Part shown: in pieces, positions 12,301 through 22,500 of the stretch
How the letters are laid out: each line of letters starts with the position of its first letter
Position numbering within the stretch: the stretch's first letter is position 1
Source of the DNA: Nymphaea colorata
Taxonomy: Eukaryota > Streptophyta > Magnoliopsida > Nymphaeales > Nymphaeaceae
Assembly: GCF_008831285.2 (NCBI RefSeq)
Contig: NC_045149.1
Span: 12,404,629 to 12,468,628 of the forward strand
Direction: 5' to 3'
Length of the DNA: 64,000 nucleotides
Translations under genes and position numbers: made by a program
The notes under the pieces: model-generated
What the model saw: only the letters and a program-made list of their open reading frames with translations
Database searches by the model: none
Told to the model about the DNA's origin: nothing

Positions 12301-14492
12301 CCTCAGCTGTGTCCTGTTAGACCTTAAGCGTATCCAAATAATACAGGAACAACGGTGGACTACGGCCTTTCGATCCTCCACTACGAAAACCTGTTGGCGC
12401 TACATTCAGCAACCAACTTGGCCGCACATGATGGAGATCGAAAATATTATATCCCACGTCAGGGAAATACTCAATAAGATTCGTAAAATACGAATCTAAA
12501 TTCTTTCTATAATTATACTCACGCGTTTTCTCTTATTTTAAGGTTAGAAGAATGGCACAAGCAAGGAGAATCTCCGAGCCAGAGTTCGAAGGACCCAGTT
12601 TTATGCAACCAGTTATTATGTTCGTTAACAGATACAAGAATCTTGCTCGACTCCGACATCCAGAAGTCACAAAATTCTGGGGGTACGCAGTTGACAAAGG
12701 ATTCAGCATTTCACTTCAGAGGTTCGAAGAACTTGGGCGGTACATGAACGGATTGGAAGCTGCCCTTTGCAATCGCATAGAAGCCGATTTAAGGAGTCTT
12801 AAAAATCTACAGGAGATCAAGCTTCTAGTCTGCACCAAAATTGCAACGGCTGATAACTACTAGACTTACGTCAAAGAAAGCGTAAAAATCACCCTGGAAA
12901 CATGTAAATTCCTTTCCAGATGGGTTATCAGGACAGTAACATCAGTCAAGGGGATCAAGATCTAAAGCTGCAAAGCCCCAACTGACGCAAGCAGTGACGA
13001 TTCACCTGCAATAAGTGTCTTTTGTCGAGAAGCGTCGGCGCCTGTGCCACGCGTTCTCAATTATTGTACTACTTTCTCTTTTTCGTACAGTGTCTTTTGT
13101 CGAGAAGCGTCGGCGCCTGTGCCACGCGTTCTCAATTATTGTACTACTTTCTCTTTTTCGAACAGAGCCTTTTGTCGAGAAGCGTCAGCGCCTGTGCCAC
13201 GCGTTCTCAATTATTGTACTACCTTATCGTTTGATGCGTCTTCCACACGTAGTCAGGCCTCTATATAAGAGGCTCATGTCGAAGGTGTAAACCATCTTGG
13301 AGTCCCCAAGGGTTCTACTCTTTCTCAAAGTTCTTACTTGTAATTGTGAAAGCTTGGAGCATCGCCTCCTCTTTCTTCTAAGGCTTTTCCTTCATTCTAG
13401 TTCTATTCTTCTTTTTCTTCTTCCCTTACGTTCAAGAGCCGTTTTATCCCGCGCAAAAATTTGCCGTCCACGTTTCCGTTTTAGATCCATTGTGTTCACA
13501 AGATTTTATGAACCTGTGACTCAGGACTCCGTTAAGAGTTAATTGACTCACAACTGACCAGGTCAATTTAGTGACTTGGCCTTGTTTTAATAACTCCATT
13601 TTTTAAGTAATTTATCTAAACATGTATAACATCAATCTAAATCTGTATAGATTGTGTATGTAATGAAATGTAAATGTTAGAAATATGTTTATTCATATGT
13701 TACTAATATATGCATATGCAACTTTAATTGTGTAAAATAGTGAAAATTTGATAAAGAGTACATATATATACAACAACACGTGCAATTTTAATATCAATTA
13801 CATATCATCTTTGTGCATTGTACCACTTATTTATATGTGGCAATTATTCATTTAGGCCAATCTCTGATTCAGCTAGGTCTGCATGGTCATCCAATGCCTG
13901 GTTGAGTCTTGTCAATTCCTGGTCTTTTCATTTTCTTGACAAGGTTGAGGACTGAGTCTCTGGGTCAGCCAAGTCTTGACTTGACCAGGTTCTTAAACAC
14001 TGGCATCCACCATCTCATAGATTGTTGTTTTTAGAAATATCATTACATTAAACATTCGCCACACTATCAATAATATATTGTAACAACACAAGTGTTGTTG
14101 CCATATGTCAAAAGTACTTTAATAATTTAAAACATGAGAATTTTTGAAAAAGTATTATACAAGCTCTGAGTTCTACTAGTATGAGAAGTGCACTGGTTCA
14201 AGCACCACAGGAGAATGTCCTAGGACAGTCTGAACATGCGTATCAAGGGAGGACAAACCAACTGATGCAGCAAGATAAAAAAGTCGTTTCTCTATTTGCA
14301 AACCTAAATTATTTAATTGGTGATTAACTTTAAAATACTGGTTGCATGCTCATATGAACCTCTCTTATGCCTCATGCCTTTCCTCCTCATCACCTCTCTT
14401 TCTGTTTAACCTTTCAGGGGTACTTATAGAAGGTCTAAGGTGATAGAAATGTAGCACCAATATCTGTAACCCGAAAACAGCACTCACGCAGG

Positions 14493-14532
<40 letters not shown>

Positions 14533-17500
14533 ACAAGAAGAAACTGAGGAGAAGAAGCCGTAGCCAAAATGGTTTGCACGGCCTCTATTTATAATCTCAT
14601 TTTCAGAATTCTAAGAGTCTCCAATCGTAGAATCCTAGGAGATTTCACAAGCTCCAAGGACATTAATTACATCATAGAAACCTAAGAGACTTCACATATT
14701 ACAAGGATATTAACTACAACATAGAATCCTAGGAGACTTCCCATATAACAAGGATATTAACTATAACATAGAATCCTAGGAGACTCTTCACATGTTACAA
14801 GGACATTAAATATTTTAACACATTCTACAAGGAGGTGGAATCCTAAGAGACTCCTCTTCAACGTGCTGGTGAAGGATTTATATTTTAACACCCTCCCTCA
14901 AGTTGTGCATGGTTTTGCACCATGTACAACTTGCCTTTTAGAAACCAGAATCGTTCCTTTGTTAATCCTTTTGTAAATAAGTCTGCAACTTGTTCATTTG
15001 TACGAACATAAATAGGCTGAATTTCCTTGTCTTCCACCTTTTGTCTAACAAAGTGTTGATCAATCTCAATGTGCTTTGTTCGACCATGTTGTACGAGATT
15101 AAAGGCAATGTTAATAGCGCTTTGATTATCGCACATTAACATTGATGTTTTAATCTTTTCTCCAATGTCTTCTAGCAAATGTCTAACCCATGTAACTTCA
15201 GCAGTACCTGCAGCCATGCATCTGTATTCAGCTTCAGTGCTGGATCTTGCTACTGCCTTTTGCTTTCGACAACTCCAAGACACAAGATTACGTCCAATGA
15301 AAATACAAAAACCAGAAATGGACTTTCTTTGATCGGGATCTCCAGCCCAATCTGCATCTGTGAATGTCATAAGTTGATGTCCAGTAGTTATATTTTCACT
15401 CTTACCATAAACTAAGCCATCTCCTGCTGTCCCTTTAAGATATCTTAATATTCTTTTGACAGCATCCATGTGAGTATCTCTAGGTGCATGCATAAATTGG
15501 GATACTTGATTCACAGCATATATAATATCTGGTCTAGTAAATGTAAGATATTGAATTGCCCCAACAATACTTCGATATTGCGTAGGATCTTCATATAACT
15601 CCCCATCTTGAGCACTTAGTCTTTGATTTAGAACACTAGGAGTTCCAACAGGTTTACAATCAGACATACCTGACTTTTTCAACAAATCCAACGTGTATTT
15701 CTGTTGTGTCAATGTGAGGCGATTATTGTGCCTATCAATCTCCACTCCAAGAAAGAATCGTAAATCACCAAGCTCTTTCATTTTGAAGTTTTGCATCATC
15801 AAAACTTTAGCTTCTTCTATGTGTTTTTCTGAATTGCCTGTGATAACAATATCATCAACATATATAAGAAGTAAAGTAAATATGTTTTCCTTTCGATAAA
15901 TGAAAAGAGAGTGATCTAGAGGACATCTCCGAAAACCACATTCTTGAATCTTGCAAGAGAAACTGTCAAACCACGAACGTGAAGCCTGTTTAAGTCCATA
16001 AATAGATTTTCTTAGTTTGCAAACCCATGCATGAGAGTCTCCTTTCGTGTATCCTGGAGGTTGTTCCATATATACTTCCTCCCTTAAATCACCATGAAGA
16101 AAAGCATTCTTCACGTCCATTTGATGTAGTCTCCATCCATATTCAACTGCTAATGATATAATCACGCGAATTGTTCCCATTTTGATCACAGGGCTGAATG
16201 TCTCATCATAATCTTCTCCATATTGTTGTGTAAACTCTTTTGCTATTAACCTTGCTTTGTGTCTTTCTATGCTGCCGTCAGGTTTGTATTTAATTTTGTA
16301 TACCCATTTGGAGCCCACTACGTTCTTTTCGTGTGGCCTCGGAACGATCTCCCATGTTCCACATTCATGCAAGGCATCCATTTCTTCTTTCATAGCCTTT
16401 CTCCAATGATGTGATTTTGATGCTTCATCAAATGAAGTAGGTTCTTCCTCCTTGCCAACTTTTGCCATGAATAACTGAAAATCAAGTGATAAAGAATCAT
16501 AGCTAACCCACCTGTGAATGGGATGACGAATGCGTTGAGATCTTCTAAGGTGGGGCATGTTGTCTTCTTCACTATGAGCATCTCTGTCCCTTAGTCGTCG
16601 ACTGTAGATAAGACCCGAATACCGATGTGCATCGTTGCTCTGTTCATTATTGTTTTCGTGATGACTTAATGACTGTGTTGGATCTTCTTGATTTTCACTT
16701 TGAGCCATATCCGACGGTTGTATTGCTCTCTCTGAATCTTCACTTTGAGGCACATCATTTTCTATAACAGGATCTGCATTGAATAACTGTGTACTGGTCC
16801 AGGGATCATAAGATTCAATGGTCATAGGCATTTCATTTGTATTATCAAAACTATGTTCATCAAAAATGACATTTCTTGAAGTTTTGATACGTTTGGTTGT
16901 TGGATCATAGCATCGAAAACCTTTATATTCATCAGCATATCCAACGAATCTACATTGAATAGCTTTGTCTTGAAACTTGTTCCTCAAGGCAGCATCAACG
17001 TGAACATAGCATACACAACAAAAAACCTTCAAGTTCTTGTAATCAGGTTGTTTGCCTAAGAGTGTAAAATATGGCGATTTAGACATCAAGAGTGTCATAG
17101 GCAAACAATTTATTATGTATACAGCAGTATGGAAGGCTTCAGTCCACAAGGAAATGGGCACATTAGTATCATGCATCATGCTCATGGCGCTTTCAACTAT
17201 ATGTCGATGTTTTCGCTCAACTACACCATTTTGTTGTGGTGTGTAAGGGCAGGAAATTTGTCTAGTTATCCCTTTTTCACGTAGAAATTCAATAAAATCA
17301 AGCGAGGAATATTCTCCCCCTCCATCACATTGAAAATGCACCACATTGGATGAAAATTTAGTTTGAATCATGGCATAGAAGTTTCGAAATATGTGAGGTA
17401 CTTCTGATTTGTGTTTCATGAAGTAAATCCAGGTGAAACGTGAGTAAGAGTCAATGAATAAGACATAATATCTTGACCCAGACATGGAATCAATAGGGGC

Positions 17501-19473
17501 TGGCCCCCATACATCAGAAAAAATAGTTTCAAAAGGTTTGGAAGCCCTTTGATTTATATTATGGAAAGGTAAAACATGACTCTTACAAAGTCCACAACTT
17601 GAACATTTTTTGACACTTGAAGTAAGAGGTAAACTTGATCTTGGAATGAGACTATCTGTGACAAGTTTTTCAATGAAATGTCGACCACAGTGTCCTAGCC
17701 GACTATGCCACAAATCAGACTCCAAAAATTGGTTAGGGCCCCTTACTTTTGATTGAAAATGGCAAGAACTTGGCACTGATGACGCATTATGAGAAAGAGA
17801 AAATGTCTTCAATCCTATATCAAAAGTGGATGAATCCTTGGGTAGACATTCCTTGAGGACGTACATATTCCCTTGACGCTCCCCTCTAGCAAACATTTTC
17901 TTCGTTTGGAGGTCCTTGACATAGACAGAAGAAGGTGTGAATTCAACAGAAGAGCTTGTATCATCAATGAGTTTAGAAATGGATATGATGTTCTTTTTGA
18001 TATTGGGAGCAAGAACAACATTAGACAGTGATAGAGACGAGGATGACAATGGAATATGTGCATTTCCAATATGTGTAATAGGATGAGATTTTCCATCACC
18101 TGTTATAATGTAACTTCTACCGTAATGAGGGGATAAGTTAGTCAATTTACCTGCATTTCCTGTCACATGGGTAGCTGCACCTGAATCCAAGAACCATTCT
18201 CCCTGCTCATTTTGCTTTATAGTCATCTTTGAGAATGCGGCCATCAATAGCTGTTGCATATCTTCAGCGGTGGATTTAGAACTTTGTCCTCCTTGTTTAT
18301 AATCATGTCTTACCCCTTTGTTTTTATTTTGAGGATTAAACCAACATTGTGCCTTCATGTGTCCTTTCTTGTTGCACTGAAAACAAATTGGTATTTTTCT
18401 TGAAGTATCCAAAGGAGACATACCTTGGTTATGTGGTGTTGGTAGAATGCCACGACCACCATGGTTGGAGTTCCCATGGCTCTTACCAAACTTTACATTC
18501 ATAGCCAACACATTTTGGGAGTTCCCTTGATCAGTCCTTTCAATGACTCTTTTCATATTCATTTCATGTTGGAGAAGTTTACCTTGTAGTTCGTTGAAGG
18601 AAGGCAGAACAGGAAGGACCTCAAGAGCTGTAATAAAAGCATGATAATCATGCCCAAGTCCATTCAAGGTTTGCTGCACCTTTTCCTTATCAGAAATGTT
18701 ATTCCCTGAGGCAGCAAGTTGGTCTGCGACGGCCTTAATACGCCCCAAATAATCCATGATAGACGTTGAACCTTTGCTCAAATTCTGAAATTCTTTCTTT
18801 AAGTACATAATTCGAGCTTCTGATATTTGGGAAAATGTATCAGCAAGGGTTTCCCATAATTCTTCTGCAGTACAATCATCAGAAACTGAAAGTAACACTT
18901 GTTGAGATAAAGTGGACAAAATATACGCAACCAGACTTTGATCACGTCTCATCCACATAGCATGTTCAGGATTGTTGTCTTCATGAACAGCAATAACTTC
19001 TCCTGCCTCATTTTTTATTTCCTGTAAGACGGATATTGGTGGAGCCTTTGTTGAACCATCGAGATGTCCAAAGAGGCCTTGACTTCTTATGAAAGGCATG
19101 ATTTGCCTTTTCCAGATCAGATAATTCTCATGGTTGAGTTTTTCGGTAATAAGGTGAGGAAGAAAACTTGAGGACATGCCAGAATGCGAAAGGTTTTCCA
19201 TGACAGCAGAAAGGAATGGTATATAGGTAGAAGATGAGAGGGAGAGAAGACACGATATAACAAGATGTGTCTTTGGTAAGCAAGAAGAAAAAGGAACAAG
19301 AATTGCGCAAGAGAAAAGTAAATTCAGGATAGAGACAAGATGAGAAAAGAGTTCTAACCAGATCAAACCTGTTTGGGCATTTCGTTTGGTAGAGATAACG
19401 TAACCTGGCGCTCTGATACCATGATAGAAATGTAGCACCAATATCTGTAACCCGAAAACAGCACTCACGCAGG

Positions 19474-19523
<50 letters not shown>

Positions 19524-22500
19524 ACAAGAAGAAACTGAGGAGAAGAAGCCGTAGCCAAAATGGTTTGCACGGCCTCTATTTATAATCTCATTTTCAGAAT
19601 TCTAAGAGTCTCCAATCGTAGAATCTTAGGAGATTTCACAAGCTCCAAGGACATTAATTACATCATAGAAACCTAAGAGACTTCATATATTACAAGGATA
19701 TTAACTACAACATAAAATCCTAGGAGACTTCCCATATAACAAGGATATTAACTATAACATAGAATCCTAGGAGACTCTTCACATGTTACAAGGACATTAA
19801 ATATTTTAACACATTCTACAAGGAGGTGGAATCCTAAGAGACTCCTCTTCAACGTGCTGGTGAAGGATTTATATTTTGACATATGGCAGTTAATGAGGTA
19901 TCCAATTTAGTTAACAGCTGATCACTTTTCAATGATCCTACTAGCTTATACAAGGCTAAAGGATAAATGAGGTGAAACTTACATGCAAATATCCTCACTT
20001 ACACTATTTTCTGTTACTTAAGAAATCACATTTAAATGAAGAAATACCATATTTCAACCACTTAAAGCATTAGAAAAATGAAAATTAGAGTAATTCTCAT
20101 CATACAGTGTAAATTTTAAACATTGATGCAAAGCTTCAAGGTCTCTCATCTCAATATATGAAGTTTTTCTCTGGTTTAACACTAATCTTTTGGTCAACAG
20201 TTGCAGTCTCTTAAAAGCCGTGCCACATACTTTCTGACAGGAGTGCCGCTGTCAGATGCGCCCCAAGTTTTACTCTATTGTGTGCCTGTTTTCCTTGTCC
20301 TACCCATCTGATCAATTTGTCAAATGGCAGCAAAGCAATTTGATTGAAATGATGTGCATAGTTTAGGAAATAACTTCATATCTGTCTAGCCATGAGCTTT
20401 CCTAGAAGCCACTGTGATTTGGCTGTCAATTTTCCATATGTTTACTTTAATAGATCCATTGGTATAATGATCAATTTTTCTTGGTACTTTTTTCTAGAAA
20501 TTGGGCATGCCAACGCTTTTTTAGTTTTGATTTGGAACATCAGCATTTTCTAATATTGGTATTTTTTCTATCTCTATAGCTCTTGATGCTGCAACCAAGG
20601 GAAACCATTTCATAAACTCCTGTTTAAGGTTTGCTCTTTCATGCCGACCTTTTGTCTTTTCCTGTTTGTACATTTAATGGGTTGTCGTTGTGGTGCATTT
20701 GGTAGCCAGTGCTTTAGATTTGCAAGTCCAAGTGTAGTGATCCAAGGACCATTACTGTCATTTACTATATATGCCATCCTCATTTTATATTATTTCATAC
20801 CCTTATATATGACATCCAAGTTTGTGTTTGGAGCTACTGTGCCTTAAGAGGCTGTTTGGCTATAATAACACTTGGTTACTGTCCCTTGAACCTGTCCCAA
20901 AAAATAGGACAGATTGATAGAACACCATGACAAGTATTCCATAAATCTGTTCTATTTTTTTCATGGGACCGAACAATAAGTTACTGTTGCCAAACGACCT
21001 CTAAGGTTTCTAACTTAACCTTGACTTAACCTTAACATGTTAAATCTTTGATGTAGTAGAGGCAAGATAGTTATGCTCCACTTGTTTTTCATTATCACTT
21101 CAAAAGTGTTGTTGACATTTTAATGTTAAATGAGGGATGCTTATACTCATTCTTTATCTGGCTGGCATGAGTCTCAAAACGGTGCATAATGTCAGTTAAA
21201 AATATCCTCTTAAGATATTTTCGGTTAAAATTTTGTGCTGATGAAGCAATTTCTGGAGCTGGAATACCCTAAGTGGGGTACACCGACATAATGTTTGATG
21301 TCATTTTGATCTAATACATGCATTCTACCTTCTCCTGACCATGCAGGTAACAACAAAGAATATGATATATTGAGCAGTTTATTCCCTGAACCTATCTGAC
21401 AAAATTTTGCACAGCTCATAGTTTTTGGTTGTTCATTTCATTAATCTATTATTAGTTATTTTCTTTATGGTTGTGGCGTTTAAATGAGAAGGCATAGCTC
21501 TCTGGTAGCTTATTTTCTATTTGGCCTTCCTGATTCTCAGCTCCTTAAATGTGTACTTCGTTAGACGTGCTATCTATGTGGTAGCATAAACAGCGCTGGA
21601 TCTATTTCTGCACCACTAGTCTATAATTTTCCATGTTTTTTGCAGGTTAAATGAAGAAATGAAAGGCACTGAAATCTTAGCGATGCAATTGTATCCTCTT
21701 ATACGACATGATATTACTTTCTCGTAAACAGATATCAAGATTGCATTTTTTTTGTCATCTTTTCCTTTTTCCTTTGTGTCTTTTTGAAGTCAGTCTCTTT
21801 TTAAGTGAATCAATCATAACCCTGTGCAACGTATGGCTCTTATTCCCTAATGAATCATTCTATGTAATTAGTGTCTAGATTTACCTATTGTTGGTACGAA
21901 AAGTTATACTTTTTTACTTAACTAATTATTGGTATCTTGATCATGTTAGGTTCTTAGATATCATATATGTTTTTGCAGTGATGTACTATTTTTTCATGAA
22001 CATGACGTCAAAATTTCTCGTTAATACAATGAGAGAGAAAAGTAGTTGTTTGTGGCTAAGACAAGTGCAATATGCACATTAGATTGTCTTTGACTTGAGT
22101 TTGGTGATGCTAAATGAGTCGTAAATTGGCTAGTCATGAACAAGTCTTTTTTTCTTTGTTATGTGGAATACCAGTGTCTATATACCCATAGTTTTCTGAA
22201 ATTGCTCCCTGCTCCATCCACATCCATGTAACAGGATGCATGTATATAAGTGTAATTCATGTAACAATAAAGCTTACTATATGACACGATTAGTTGACTA
22301 CTTATTTACTAGAAAAAGGTTCATTTATGAGTTTTTGTGCTGCCGGCGTTTTTCCAAGACGTCTTGACGTTTTACTTTTTGTGCATGAAATGGCTTGGTG
22401 TGTGTTCTGGTACATGCATGTGTGGTGTGCATGCATGTGTACCTGTAGTCTGCAAATACATTTGCTTGTGGGTATCTGTGCATCTGTGGGTGCTTGTTTC

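Larger units (their letters stand above)
8533..13482 (+). mobile_element. Endogenous pararetrovirus, right copy (Badnavirus-like)
   Basis: In order it holds coat-protein region, a CCHC zinc finger, a second Cys-rich finger, aspartic protease, reverse transcriptase, RNase H, a tail frame, a small 3' ORF and a promoter region. The finger patterns C-x-C-x2-C-x4-H-x4-C and C-x2-C-x11-C-x2-C-x4-C-x2-C are those described for badnaviruses. Movement protein and 5' ORFs are missing. There is no integrase and no LTR, as expected of a plant pararetrovirus captured by the host genome. It is non-functional, with internal stops at 9127 and 10549 and a frame change near 11541-11553. Confidence 0.88.
14441..19881 (-). 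mobile_element. Full-length Ty1/copia retrotransposon (copia-1)
   Basis: LTRs lie at 14441-14890 and 19422-19881, each TG...CA. They differ by four substitutions plus the length of an internal GA run. The primer-binding site and polypurine tract are in place for minus-strand orientation. The flanking five bases are TAAGG and TATGG, a target duplication with one mismatch. The single polyprotein frame is intact, so this may be an autonomous, fairly recent insertion. Confidence 0.95.
806..20579 (+). other. Giant intron 2 of the BORCS6-like gene
   Basis: The 19,774-bp intron runs from a GT donor at 806 to an AG acceptor at 20578-20579. It holds a pararetroviral inverted repeat, a hAT transposon nested in that repeat, and a full-length copia element. 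The other introns are 257, 1017 and 948 bp, so nearly all the excess comes from insertions. Positions 806-1761 are AT-rich intron sequence in which I recognise nothing. Confidence 0.8.

Noticed and set aside
13016-13225. CRISPR-like array
   Set aside because: Units are adjacent without spacers, and this is plant nuclear DNA. The 62-bp array at 31185 is rejected for the same reason.
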